A DNA stretch of 64,000 nt, from positions 1 to 64,000 of the forward strand of contig BNBP01000031.1 of the NCBI GenBank assembly GCA_014656015.1. Direction: 5' to 3'. A program made the position numbers and the translations under genes. Shown here in pieces: positions 33,349 through 42,046 of the stretch. Each line of letters begins with the position of its first letter. Within the stretch, counting starts at the first letter, position 1. The stretch comes from Streptomyces griseoaurantiacus (GTDB lineage: Bacteria; Actinomycetota; Actinomycetes; Streptomycetales; Streptomycetaceae). The notes under the pieces were generated by a model that was not told the origin of the DNA, ran no database searches, and worked only from the letters and a program-made list of their open reading frames with translations.

Positions 33349-35765
33349 TGGCAGGCCTCGCAGTACTCGGGGTTCTCAAGGGAGCAGGCGACCGCCTCGG
33401 GGTCCGGCACGGGCGGCGCGGGGGCCTCGGCGGCGGGGCGCTGCGCACGGGCGGCGCGGGCGATCCGGGTGGCCGGGCGGGAGCGCAGGTAGTACGTCGT
33501 CTTCAGCCCCGACTTCCACGCGTAGGCGTACATCGAGGAGAGCTTGCCGATGGTCGGCGTCTCCAGGAACAGGTTCAGCGACTGCGCCTGGTCCAGGAAC
33601 GGGGTGCGGGCGGCCGCCATGTCGATCAGGGCGCGCTGCGGGAGCTCCCACGCCGTGCGGTAGAGCCGCCGCACCTCCTCGGGCAGCCAGGTCAGGCCCT
33701 CCACCGAGCCGTTGGCCTCGCGCAGCGCCTCGCGGGTGTCGGCGTCCCAGCGCCCCAGCCGCTTCAGGTCCGCCACCAGGTACGGGTTGACCTGGAGGAA
33801 CTCGCCCGACAGCGTCTCGCGCTTGAACAGGTTGGAGACCTGCGGCTCGACGCACTCGTGGACGCCCGCGATCGAGGCGATGGTGGCGGTGGGCGCGATC
33901 GCGAGCAGCAGGGCGTTGCGCATGCCGGTGACCGCGATCCGCCGGCGCAGCGCCGCCCAGCGCTCGGGCCAGGACAGCTCCACGTCGTAGTGGTCCGGGT
34001 GCAGCACTCCCCGGGCGGTGCGGGTGCGTTCCCAGGCGGGCAGCGGGCCGTTGCGCGCGGCGAGTTCGGCGGAGGTCTCGTAGGCGGTGAGCATGAGGCG
34101 TTCGGCGATGCGGGCCGAGAGCGCCCGGGCCTCGGGGGAGTCGAAGGGCAGGCGCAGCCGGAAGAGGACGTCCTGGAGGCCCATCACGCCGAGGCCGACG
34201 GGGCGCCAGCGCGCGTTGGAGCGCCCGGCCTCCTCGGTCGGATAGAAGTTGAGGTCGATGACGCGGTCGAGGAAGGTGACGGCGGTGCGCACCGTCGCGT
34301 CGAGCCGTTCCCAGTCGATGCCCCCGTCTGCGGTGCCCGCGTCTGCGGTGTTCCCCTCCCGCACGAACGCGCCGAGATTGATCGAGCCGAGGTTGCAGAC
34401 GGCCGTCTCGCCGTCCTCGGTGACCTCCAGGATCTCCGTGCAGAGGTTGGAGGAGTGGATCACGTTCCCGGGCTCCGCGGTCTGGTTGGCGGTGCGGTTC
34501 GCGGTGTCCTTGAAGGTCATCCACCCGGTTCCGGTCGACGCCAGGGTGCGCATCATCCGGCCGTACAGCTCACGGGCCGGCAGCGTGCGCACCGCGAGCC
34601 CCTCGGCCTCCGCGGCCCGGTAGGCGGCGTCGAACTCCGCGCCCCACAGGTCGGTCAGGCCGGGGACGTCGGAGGGGGAGAACAGGGACCACTGCGCGTC
34701 GGCCTCGACCCGGCGCATGAACTCGTCCGGGATCCAGTGGGCCAGGTTGAGGTTGTGGGTGCGGCGGGCGTCCTCGCCCGTGTTGTCGCGCAGTTCGAGG
34801 AACTCCTCGATGTCCGCGTGCCAGGTCTCCAGGTAGACGGCGGCCGCCCCCTTGCGCCGGCCGCCCTGGTTCACGGCGGCGACGGAGGCGTCGAGCGTCT
34901 TCAGGAACGGCACGATCCCGCCCGAGTGCCCGTTGGTGCCGCGGATGAGGGCGCCGCGGGAGCGGATCCGCGAGTACGCGAGGCCGATGCCCCCGGCGTG
35001 CTTGGAGAGACGGGCGACCTGGTGGTAGCGGGAGTAGATCGAGTCCAGTTCGTCCTCGGGGGAGTCGAGGAGGAAGCAGGAGGACATCTGGGGGTGACGG
35101 GTGCCGGAATTGAACAGGGTGGGGGAGGAGGGCAGGTACTCCAGACGGCTCATCAGGCCGTGGAGCGCGGCCACTTCCTCGACCGCGCGGTCCGCCCCCG
35201 CTCCGGCGAGGTCCGCCTCCTCGGCGAGGCCCGCGGCGACGCGCAGCAGGAAGTGCTGGGGCGTCTCGATCACCTTGCGGGTGACGGGGTGGCGCAGCAG
35301 ATAGCGGGTGTGCAGCGTGCGCAGGCCGAAGTAGCCGAAGCGGTCGTCGGCGTCGGGGTCGACGAGCGCGTCCAGCCGTGCGGCGTGACGGCGGACGAAC
35401 GCGGCGGTCCGGTCGGCGACGAGGCCCTCCCGGTGGCCGGCGGCCACGGAGGAGGTGAAGGACGTGACGCCCTGGGAGGCGGCCTCGGCCCGGATGGTGA
35501 GCGTCAGCAGGCGGGCCGCCAGCCGGGAGTGGGCGGGGTCCTCGGAGATGAGCCCCGCGGCCGCCTCGGTGGCCAGTTCCCGCAGTTCCTCCTCGCCGGC
35601 GTGGCGGGAGCGGCCGCGCAGGGCCGCCGCGGCGACCCGGCCGGGGTCGGCGTCGGGGAGGTCGGCGCTCAGTTCGGTGAGGGTCCGCAGCAGGGCGGCG
35701 CCGGGACCGTCGGGTTCCTCGGGCGCCGGGATCGCCGGGGCCGGAGCGGCCGGGGCGGTGGTCAT
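33345..35765 (-). CDS. nrdA: Class Ia ribonucleotide reductase large subunit NrdA
   Basis: 806 residues. Reduces ribonucleoside diphosphates. Catalytic residues: cysteine in QMSSCFLLD (about 218), the NLCTEIL triad (Asn/Cys/Glu, about 431-437), second redox cysteine in AVCNLGSINL, two tyrosines near the end (KTTYYLRS) and the C-terminal CEACQ thiol relay. I see no VxKRDG-type ATP-cone at the N-terminus, so overall activity control by dATP may be missing. ATG at 35765 follows GAGGGAGAG. A cobalamin riboswitch and NrdR boxes precede it, so vitamin B12 should repress it in favour of the B12-dependent class II enzyme. Confidence 0.95.
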   Translation of the reverse strand: MTTAPAAPAPAIPAPEEPDGPGAALLRTLTELSADLPDADPGRVAAAALRGRSRHAGEEELRELATEAAAGLISEDPAHSRLAARLLTLTIRAEAASQGVTSFTSSVAAGHREGLVADRTAAFVRRHAARLDALVDPDADDRFGYFGLRTLHTRYLLRHPVTRKVIETPQHFLLRVAAGLAEEADLAGAGADRAVEEVAALHGLMSRLEYLPSSPTLFNSGTRHPQMSSCFLLDSPEDELDSIYSRYHQVARLSKHAGGIGLAYSRIRSRGALIRGTNGHSGGIVPFLKTLDASVAAVNQGGRRKGAAAVYLETWHADIEEFLELRDNTGEDARRTHNLNLAHWIPDEFMRRVEADAQWSLFSPSDVPGLTDLWGAEFDAAYRAAEAEGLAVRTLPARELYGRMMRTLASTGTGWMTFKDTANRTANQTAEPGNVIHSSNLCTEILEVTEDGETAVCNLGSINLGAFVREGNTADAGTADGGIDWERLDATVRTAVTFLDRVIDLNFYPTEEAGRSNARWRPVGLGVMGLQDVLFRLRLPFDSPEARALSARIAERLMLTAYETSAELAARNGPLPAWERTRTARGVLHPDHYDVELSWPERWAALRRRIAVTGMRNALLLAIAPTATIASIAGVHECVEPQVSNLFKRETLSGEFLQVNPYLVADLKRLGRWDADTREALREANGSVEGLTWLPEEVRRLYRTAWELPQRALIDMAAARTPFLDQAQSLNLFLETPTIGKLSSMYAYAWKSGLKTTYYLRSRPATRIARAARAQRPAAEAPAPPVPDPEAVACSLENPEYCEACQ

Positions 35766-35876
35766 GGGGAGCTCTCCCTCGTTCGGCGCGGGCCATGACG
35801 AGGGCAGGGAGCAACGGTGACGCAACGGATGCGCCGGGTCGCGTCCCCGGCCCATTCCACGAGGCCCGGACGTCGG

Positions 35877-35901
35877 GCGCCCGGACCGGACGGCCGGGCG
35901 C
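35877..35901 (-). terminator. Candidate riboswitch expression-platform hairpin
   Basis: Perfect 8-bp stem GCGCCCGG/CCGGGCGC (35877-35884 with 35894-35901, 9-base loop) just downstream of the B12 box on the nrdA leader strand. It may be the switching hairpin; no T-run follows. Confidence 0.5.
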
Positions 35902-36008
35902 ACTGCCGGCAGGTCCTCGGACTCAGCCCTACGCGCGGACGCGTGGATTCACCGTTGCGGGACAGTTCCGGATTCGCACCGGATTCCCCTGCGGCGGCAG
36001 CGGTGCCG
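35902..36008 (-). ncRNA. Cobalamin (adenosylcobalamin) riboswitch upstream of nrdA
   Basis: On the minus strand, the conserved core GGTGCGAATCCGGAACTG followed by TCCCGCAACGGTGAATCC (about 35943-35981) and the B12 box GAGTCCGAGGACCTGCC (about 35909-35925) are both clear matches to the cobalamin-riboswitch consensus. It lies about 140 bases before the nrdA ATG. The nrdABS riboswitch of S. coelicolor represses class Ia RNR when B12 is present, leaving the class II enzyme to act; the same logic is expected here. Outer boundaries are approximate. Confidence 0.93.
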
Positions 36009-36024
36009 AGCATACATGTAGTGC
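36009..36024. promoter_or_regulatory. NrdR box 1
   Basis: AGCATACATGTAGTGC fits the 16-bp NrdR palindrome (ACACwATATATwGTGT) at the core ATACATGTAGTG. On the minus strand it carries TATGCT, a likely nrdA -10, so repressor binding would occlude the promoter. Confidence 0.72.
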
Positions 36025-36040
36025 CGGAGGGCTGGTGACG

Positions 36041-36056
36041 GGCCCACATGTTGTGT
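36041..36056. promoter_or_regulatory. NrdR box 2
   Basis: GGCCCACATGTTGTGT; the right half (TGTTGTGT) fits the consensus well, the left half only partly. Its centre is 32 bp (three helical turns) from box 1, the tandem spacing typical of NrdR sites. Confidence 0.68.
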
Positions 36057-36178
36057 CGGGCGCGATCGCCCCTGCGCATCCGGTGATCCCGAGGCGCACT
36101 CGCGGGAGGCCGCCGCACGCGAAAGGCCGCGACCACCCCCGGGGGCGGCCGCGGCCTTCACACGCCGAACGGGAGACC

Positions 36179-37789
36179 CTAGTGCGTGGTCCCCGCCGTG
36201 GCCGCCGGCAGCTCCTGCTCGACTCCGGGGTCGCCCGCGTCCGCCGTGTAGTCGTCCGCCGCCGTCTCGTCGATGCCCTCCGGCGCCTTCGCGGCCCGCA
36301 GGACGAACGTCAGGACCACCGTCACCACCACGTTCAGCACGAACGCGGTCAGGCCGATGTAGCCGATCTCCCCGATGCCGGGGATGTCGTCCGAGGAGCC
36401 GCCGAAGTGCTTCTGCGTCGGCGAGGCCACCCCGTACGCGGCCACCGTGCCGTAGACCATGCCGACCGCCCAGCCGCCGAGCAGCGCCCACCGGTGGAAC
36501 CAGCGGGTGAACAGGCCGCCCACCAGCGCGGGGAACGTCTGCAGGATCCAGATGCCGCCCAAAAGCTGGAAGTTGATCGCCACCGTCTTGTCCATCGTCA
36601 GGACGAAGACCAGCGCGCCCACCTTCACCAGCAGCGAGACGATCTTGGAGACCCGGGTCTCCTCCTTCGGCGTCGCGTCCGGCTTGATGAAGTCCTTGTA
36701 GATGTTGCGGGTGAACAGGTTCGCCGCGGCGATCGACATGATCGCCGCCGGCACCAGCGCGCCGATGCCGATCGCCGCGAAGGCCACGCCCGCGAACCAG
36801 TCGGGGAACATGTTCTCGAAGAGCTGCGGAATGGCGAGCTGGCCGTTCTTGACGCTGATCCCGTCCGCGATCGCCATGAAGCCGAGCAGCGCCAGGAGGC
36901 CCAGCATCAGCGAGTACAGCGGCAGGATCGTGGTGTTGCGCCGGATCACCTCGCGGCTGCGCGAGGACAGCGTCGCCGTGATCGAGTGCGGGTACATGAA
37001 CAGCGCCAGTGCGGAGCCGAGCGCGAGCGTGGCGTACGTCCACTGCCCGCCCGCGGCCGGGACCACTCCACCCGCGCCCGCCTTGGCGAACTTCTCGCCC
37101 GCCGAGGCGAAGATGTCGTCGAAGCCGCCCAGCTTGATCGGGATGTAGATGATCGCCACCGCGATGACGATGTAGATCAGCGCGTCCTTCACGAAGGCGA
37201 TCAGCGCGGGGGCCCGCAGCCCGGAGGAGTACGTGTACGCGGCCAGGACGCCGAAGGCGATCAGCAGCGGCAGGTCCTTCACGAACCAGTTGGTGTTCTC
37301 GCCGCCGCCGACGCCCATCACGTCCAGCACGGCCTGGATGCCGACGAGCTGGAGCGCGATGTACGGCATCGTGGCGAGGATGCCGGTCACGGCCACCGCG
37401 AGCGAGAGCCCCTTGGAGCCGAACCGCCCGCGCACGAAGTCGGAGGTGGTGACGTACCCGTGCCGGTGGCTGACGGACCACAGCCGGGGCAGGAAGGTGA
37501 AGACCAGCGGGTACACCAGGATCGTGTACGGGACGGCGAAGAAGCCGGAGGCGCCGGCCGCGTAGATCGCGGCGGGCACGGCCACGAAGGTGTACGCCGT
37601 GTAGAGGTCGCCGCCGAGCAGGAACCAGGTGATCCAGGTGCCGAACGAACGTCCGCCCAGGCCCCACTCGTCGAGGCTGTGCTCGTTCTCGGCCTTGCGC
37701 CAGCGGGCCGCGAGGAACCCGATGGCGGTGACCGCGACGAAGAAGAAGATGAAGACGCCGAGTGCGACGCCGTTCACGCCGTCCTTCAT
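36179..37789 (-). CDS. Sodium:solute symporter (SSS family, monocarboxylate permease-like)
   Basis: 536 residues with about 13 transmembrane helices, e.g. VALGVFIFFFVAVTAIGFLA at the N-terminus and the SSS-type WFLLGGDLYTAYTFVAVPAA in TM2-3. The C-terminus is a 35-residue acidic cytoplasmic tail. It resembles the MctP-type monocarboxylate/acetate transporters that are paired with a small DUF3311 protein. Here the DUF3311 gene lies directly upstream with ATGA overlap, which supports that subgroup. Substrate not determinable by eye. Confidence 0.88.
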   Translation of the reverse strand: MKDGVNGVALGVFIFFFVAVTAIGFLAARWRKAENEHSLDEWGLGGRSFGTWITWFLLGGDLYTAYTFVAVPAAIYAAGASGFFAVPYTILVYPLVFTFLPRLWSVSHRHGYVTTSDFVRGRFGSKGLSLAVAVTGILATMPYIALQLVGIQAVLDVMGVGGGENTNWFVKDLPLLIAFGVLAAYTYSSGLRAPALIAFVKDALIYIVIAVAIIYIPIKLGGFDDIFASAGEKFAKAGAGGVVPAAGGQWTYATLALGSALALFMYPHSITATLSSRSREVIRRNTTILPLYSLMLGLLALLGFMAIADGISVKNGQLAIPQLFENMFPDWFAGVAFAAIGIGALVPAAIMSIAAANLFTRNIYKDFIKPDATPKEETRVSKIVSLLVKVGALVFVLTMDKTVAINFQLLGGIWILQTFPALVGGLFTRWFHRWALLGGWAVGMVYGTVAAYGVASPTQKHFGGSSDDIPGIGEIGYIGLTAFVLNVVVTVVLTFVLRAAKAPEGIDETAADDYTADAGDPGVEQELPAATAGTTH

Positions 37790-38130
37790 TCCGCCGCACC
37801 TCCCTTCGGGTTCGCCGGGGCGTCCGAGGAGGCCGGGGTGCCGAGGGCCCCCGAGGACGCTGCGGACGCCGCGGACGCGTCACGGGAGGCGGCGGCCCGG
37901 CCGCGCTGGTCGAGGTGCCACAGCTTGTAGGCGGTCATGGTCAGCGCGGTGGAGATCAGCACCCACAGCATCTGGTACCAGTAGAAGAACGGGATGCCGA
38001 TGAACACCGGGTCGGTCTTGGCGTACGAACCGACCCACAGCATCGCCACGAACGGCGCGACGAGGCAGAGGCCGATGACCACCCGCAGGGGTGTCACCGC
38101 CCCTCTGCCGACTCCTGGGGCATCTGACAT
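37786..38130 (-). CDS. DUF3311 small membrane protein
   Basis: 114 residues with two transmembrane helices (about 15-35 LRVVIGLCLVAPFVAMLWVG; about 47-67 FYWYQMLWVLISTALTMTAY) and an Ala/Ser-rich C-terminal tail. DUF3311 proteins are the companion of SSS symporters, as here where its stop overlaps the symporter start (ATGA). It may stabilise or assist the transporter. ATG at 38130 (MSDAPGVG) is preferred over an upstream start at 38235. Confidence 0.85.
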   Translation of the reverse strand: MSDAPGVGRGAVTPLRVVIGLCLVAPFVAMLWVGSYAKTDPVFIGIPFFYWYQMLWVLISTALTMTAYKLWHLDQRGRAAASRDASAASAASSGALGTPASSDAPANPKGGAAE

Positions 38131-38272
38131 GTGCGGCTCCGTCCCCTCGCTGGTCAACCGGCAATGCGGAGGGAAATCTAGGTCACCGCGTCCAGGGAAC
38201 GGAACCCTTGTCCGCATAACGGTTGGGGAAGGCAACGAAAAGGAGAGGAGCGGTGACGGTGGGTGAACCCCC

Positions 38273-39037
38273 TCAGTCCACCGGCCGCTTCAGCCTGGCG
38301 ACGAACTTGTAGCGGTCCCCCCGGTACACCGATCGCACCCATTCCACCGGCAGTCCCGCGCGGTCCAGGGAGTGACGGGAGAGCATCAGCATCGGCAGGC
38401 CCACGTCCGTGCCGAGCAGCCCGGCCTCGCGCGGGGTGGCCAGCGAGGTCTCGATGGTCTCCTCGGCCTCGGCGAGATGGACGCCGTAGACCTCGGCCAG
38501 CGCGGTGTAGAGCGAGGTGTACTTCACCAGCGAACGGCGCAGCGCCGGGAAGCGCTTGGCCGACAGGTGGGTCGTCTCTATGGCCATCGGCTCGGCGTTG
38601 GCCATGCGCAGCCGCTCGATGCGCAGCACCCGTCCGCCGGAGGTGATGTCGAGGAGTTCGGCGAGCCGCTCGTCGGCGGTGATGTACCCGATGTCCAGCA
38701 GCTGGGAGGTGGGTTCCAGCCCCTGGGCGCGCATGTCCTCGGTGTAGGAGGTGAGCTGCAGCGCCTGCGAGACCTTGGGCTTGGCGACGAACGTGCCCTT
38801 GCCCTGGATGCGCTCCAGCCGTCCCTCGACGACCAGTTCCTGCAGCGCCTGCCGCACGGTCGTGCGCGAGGTGTCGAACTCCGAGGCGAGGGTGCGCTCG
38901 GGCGGGACCGGGGTGCCGGGCGGCAGCGTGCGGGTCATGTCGAGCAGGTGCTTCTTGAGGCGGTAGTACTTCGGCACGCGCGCGGTGCGGACAGGTGCCC
39001 CGCCCTCGCTCTCCGCACTGCTGACGTCGGTGCTCAT
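38273..39037 (-). CDS. dasR: DasR, GntR/HutC-family GlcNAc-responsive global regulator
   Basis: 254 residues, exactly the S. coelicolor DasR length. The N-terminal GntR winged helix is at about 25-90 (TLASEFDTSRTTVRQALQELVVEGRLERIQGKGTFV); the C-terminal UTRA effector domain is at about 110-245 and binds GlcN-6-P. DasR represses chitin/GlcNAc uptake genes and links nutrient state to development and antibiotics. It is divergent from dasA, with a DasR operator in each half of the shared 470-bp region, so self-control is likely. Confidence 0.95.
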   Translation of the reverse strand: MSTDVSSAESEGGAPVRTARVPKYYRLKKHLLDMTRTLPPGTPVPPERTLASEFDTSRTTVRQALQELVVEGRLERIQGKGTFVAKPKVSQALQLTSYTEDMRAQGLEPTSQLLDIGYITADERLAELLDITSGGRVLRIERLRMANAEPMAIETTHLSAKRFPALRRSLVKYTSLYTALAEVYGVHLAEAEETIETSLATPREAGLLGTDVGLPMLMLSRHSLDRAGLPVEWVRSVYRGDRYKFVARLKRPVD

Positions 39038-39196
39038 GCTCCGCCTTCCCGGCTCGGTGTGCCGAACGGGCCGACGACTCCCGCCGGTCACGGCTCACAT
39101 CGTGGCACGGCTCCGCGCGGGAGACTCCGCACGTTCCGTGAGGGGATCCCGCACACGCGTGCCGGGGACCTTCTCTGTATACCGCCACGGGCCCCA

Positions 39197-39212
39197 GGTG
39201 GTCTAGTCCACG
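39197..39212. promoter_or_regulatory. DasR operator (dre) upstream of dasR
   Basis: GGTGGTCTAGTCCACG, 12 of 16 matches to the dre consensus ACTGGTCTAGACCACT; about 160 bp before the dasR start. Confidence 0.85.
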
Positions 39213-39345
39213 GGGTGCCCTGTGGTCCACCCAGTGGTATAGCCGCCGACACCCGCGCCGACCTGGCCTTTTCGCATCCTTCCTACGTAAAGGTTCTTGC
39301 ATATGTAGGTCGCGTAACGGACGCCTCGTGCGGGGTCCCACGCCC

Positions 39346-39374
39346 TTGACACTCCTATTGGTCCGGGCCAAGCT
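39346..39374 (+). promoter_or_regulatory. Candidate dasA promoter
   Basis: TTGACA (39346-39351), 17 bp, CAAGCT (39369-39374). The -35 is perfect, the -10 weak. The expected start point falls on the dre at 39381, fitting repression by DasR. Confidence 0.55.
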
Positions 39375-39380
39375 CCCCCT

Positions 39381-39396
39381 ACTGGTCTACACCACT
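39381..39396. promoter_or_regulatory. DasR operator (dre) at dasA
   Basis: ACTGGTCTACACCACT matches 15 of 16 consensus positions; 115 bp before the dasA start and just after the candidate -10. The best dre in the window. Confidence 0.92.
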
Positions 39397-39510
39397 GGAC
39401 CAGGTCCCGGCCCCACGGGCAACGCACGTACGCGGCACTTCGCTTCAGCGCACTGGTCGCGGCACGCCGAGGGGGACAGGGGGGTTCGTGGCATCCCTGA
39501 GGAGGGTGGC

Positions 39511-40791
39511 GTGAAGCGCAAGCTGACAGCCGCGATCGGTATCGCGGGCATGATGATCTCCATCGCGGCGTGCGGGGGCAGTGACGACGGGGACTCGGCC
39601 AAGGGCGCGGACGCCAAGGAGCTGACCGTCTGGCTCACGGTGGACGCGCAGAACAACTGGCCGACGCTGGTCAAGGCCGCCGACAAGGCCGTGCAGAAGA
39701 AGCACCCGGGCATCAGGATCAAGCACGAGTACTACGGCTGGCCCGACAAGAACACCAAGCTCGACGCCGTCCTCGCCACCGACAAGGTGCCCGACGTGGT
39801 CGAGATGGGCAACACCGAGATGCTCGGCTATATGGTCAAGGGCGCCTTCGCCCCCGTCGAGGCCGGGAAGTTCGACAACTCCGGTGCCTGGCTGGACGGC
39901 CTGAAGGCCTCCGTGACCTACGAGGGCAAGACCTACGGCGTGCCGTACTACGCCGGCGGCCGCGTCGCCAACTGGCGCAAGGACGTTGCCGCCTCGGTCG
40001 GCGTCAAGACGCCCCCGAAGACGTACAAGGAGCTGACCGCCGCCCTCGACAAGATCCAGAAGAAGGAGGGCGGGAAGTTCAGCGCCTGGTACCAGCCCAC
40101 CCGTGACTGGTACGCGGCCATGTCCTTCGTCTACGACGCCGGCGGCTCCATCGCGAAGGAGGACGGCGGCACCTGGAAGGGCAGCCTCTCCTCGCCCGAG
40201 TCCCTCAAGGGCCTCACGGAGTTCAAGAAGGTCGTCGACTCCTACATGCACGGCGACAAGACCAAGGACGAGTCCGACCGCTACATCGTGTACGGCCAGG
40301 GCAAGTCCGCGATGATCTTCGGTGCCGCCTGGGAGGGCGCGACCTCCGCCGACCCGAAGAACGACAAGACCGGCAAGCTCAAGGACAACCTCGAGAACTT
40401 CGTGATGCCGGGTCCCTCCGGCAAGAACATGCCCGTCTTCCTGGGCGGTTCGGACCTCGCGATCCCGGTCAAGTCCAAGGCGCAAGGCGTCGCCGCCGAG
40501 TGGATCAACGCGTTCACCGGCAAGGACGGACAGAAGGGCCTGATCGCCAAGGGCAACCTGCCCAACAACAAGACCGACCTCGCCACCCTGAAGGACGACC
40601 CGGCCACCGCCGTCCCGGCCACCGCGGCCGAGTCCAACTGGTTCGTGCCGATGGCGCCCGGCTGGGGCCAGGTCGAGAAGGCCCAGGTGCTGCAGAAGAT
40701 GCTGCAGAACATCGGCACCGGCAAGAAGTCCGTCGAGGCCGCCGCCAAGGAGGCGGACGCCGCGATCGACAAGGTCATCAACACCAAGTAG
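39511..40791 (+). CDS. dasA: Chitobiose-binding lipoprotein DasA
   Basis: 426 residues. Extracytoplasmic solute-binding protein for N,N'-diacetylchitobiose and related chitooligosaccharides. Lipoprotein signal peptide with lipobox SIAAC (Cys21), then a Gly/Ser/Asp linker and an SBP_bac_1 fold (LTVWLTVDAQNNWP, VPDVVEMGNTEMLGYM). GTG at 39511 with GAGGAGGG upstream gives the right signal peptide. First gene of dasABC(D), directly under a dre operator; dasA in S. coelicolor also affects development. Confidence 0.95.
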   Translation: MKRKLTAAIGIAGMMISIAACGGSDDGDSAKGADAKELTVWLTVDAQNNWPTLVKAADKAVQKKHPGIRIKHEYYGWPDKNTKLDAVLATDKVPDVVEMGNTEMLGYMVKGAFAPVEAGKFDNSGAWLDGLKASVTYEGKTYGVPYYAGGRVANWRKDVAASVGVKTPPKTYKELTAALDKIQKKEGGKFSAWYQPTRDWYAAMSFVYDAGGSIAKEDGGTWKGSLSSPESLKGLTEFKKVVDSYMHGDKTKDESDRYIVYGQGKSAMIFGAAWEGATSADPKNDKTGKLKDNLENFVMPGPSGKNMPVFLGGSDLAIPVKSKAQGVAAEWINAFTGKDGQKGLIAKGNLPNNKTDLATLKDDPATAVPATAAESNWFVPMAPGWGQVEKAQVLQKMLQNIGTGKKSVEAAAKEADAAIDKVINTK

Positions 40792-41050
40792 CCCGCCCGG
40801 GGGCCCCGTCGACGCCGGCGGGGCCCCCGCCCGCCGTGCCACCGGCGGCCCCGCCGGAACGGTGACGGGGGACACGGGGGGACGGCCGTACGGCACGGGG
40901 GTCCGTACGGCCGCGGCACGGGCGCGCGCGGGGCGCGGACACGGACGCCGCGCCCCGCGCCCGCGGCGCGGTTCCCGCTCGCACCCCCACCGGGCACCGC
41001 CCGCCCGGGCCACACCCCGTACGACCTGAGGGACCACCGAGGAGCGCGCG

Positions 41051-42046
41051 ATGAGTGCCGCCAACACCACCACCCCCGCCAAGGTGCCGCCCCCGCGGCA
41101 GGCACCCCCGCCCCCACCGGACACACCGGGCCGCCCCCCGCGCAGGCGGCGCTCCGCCGCCGGGGGCGCCGTGCCCTGGGGACTGCTCGCGCCCTGTCTG
41201 CTGGTCCTCGTCGTCGTCCTCGGTTATCCCCTGGTCCGCCTGGTCACGCTCTCCTTCCAGAAGTTCGGCCAGTCGCAGCTCTGGGGCTTCCAGCCCGCCG
41301 AGAACGTCGGCTTCGACAACTTCGCCACCGTGCTCGGCGACAGCGAGTTCTGGGTGGTCGTCGTCCGCACCATCGTCTTCGCCGGCGGCAGCGTGCTCTT
41401 CACGATGGTCATCGGCATGCTGATCGCCCTGCTGCTGCAGCGGGTCTCCGGCTGGGTGAAGACACTGGTCAACATCGCCCTCGTGGCGAGCTGGGGCATG
41501 CCCGTCATCGTGGCCACCACCGTCTTCAAGTGGCTGTTCGACTCCGACTACGGCGTCTTCAACGCCCTGCTCAGCAAGCTCCCCGGCGTCGACGTCGTCG
41601 GCCACAACTGGTTCGCCAGCGGACCGCAGGGCCTCGCCGTGATCATGCTGCTCGTGGTGTGGGGCGCCGTGCCCTTCGTCGTCATCACGCTCGGCGCCGG
41701 ACTCACCCAGGTGCCCAAGGAGATGGAGGAGGCGGCCCGCCTCGACGGCGCCGGCGCCTGGGGCGTCTTCCGCTACGTCACGCTACCGATCCTCAAGCCG
41801 ATCATCGTGATGCTGACGACCCTCTCCGTCATCTGGGACATGGGCGTCTTCCCCCAGGTGTTCGTCATGCGCAACGGCCATCCCGAGGCCGAGTTCCAGG
41901 TCCTCACCACCTACTCGTACGACAAGGCGTTCGTGGTCAACGACTACGGACAGGGGTCCGCGATCGCCCTCGTCACCGTGCTGCTGCTGCTCGGCGTCGT
42001 CGCCGTCTACATGCGCCAGATGCTGAAGATCGGAGAGGTCGAATGA
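41051..42046 (+). CDS. dasB: Chitobiose ABC transporter permease DasB
   Basis: 331 residues, MalF-type permease with six transmembrane helices after a 40-residue Pro/Arg-rich cytoplasmic start. The EAA loop for ATPase contact is MEEAARLDGAGAWGVFRYVT (about 225-245). It is separated from dasA by 259 bp of GC-rich DNA without a recognisable gene, and overlaps dasC by four bases (ATGA). Confidence 0.94.
   Translation: MSAANTTTPAKVPPPRQAPPPPPDTPGRPPRRRRSAAGGAVPWGLLAPCLLVLVVVLGYPLVRLVTLSFQKFGQSQLWGFQPAENVGFDNFATVLGDSEFWVVVVRTIVFAGGSVLFTMVIGMLIALLLQRVSGWVKTLVNIALVASWGMPVIVATTVFKWLFDSDYGVFNALLSKLPGVDVVGHNWFASGPQGLAVIMLLVVWGAVPFVVITLGAGLTQVPKEMEEAARLDGAGAWGVFRYVTLPILKPIIVMLTTLSVIWDMGVFPQVFVMRNGHPEAEFQVLTTYSYDKAFVVNDYGQGSAIALVTVLLLLGVVAVYMRQMLKIGEVE

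Larger units (their letters stand above)
39038..39510. other. dasR-dasA divergent regulatory region
   Basis: 473 bp without a gene. Holds two DasR operators (listed separately) and a weaker dre-like stretch near 39222-39237 (TGTGGTCC..., only 7 of 16 consensus positions). The centre, about 39255-39310, is AT-richer. Confidence 0.7.

Noticed and set aside
39222..39237. Third DasR-like site between dasR and dasA
   Set aside because: Only 7 of 16 consensus positions match and the palindrome is broken.
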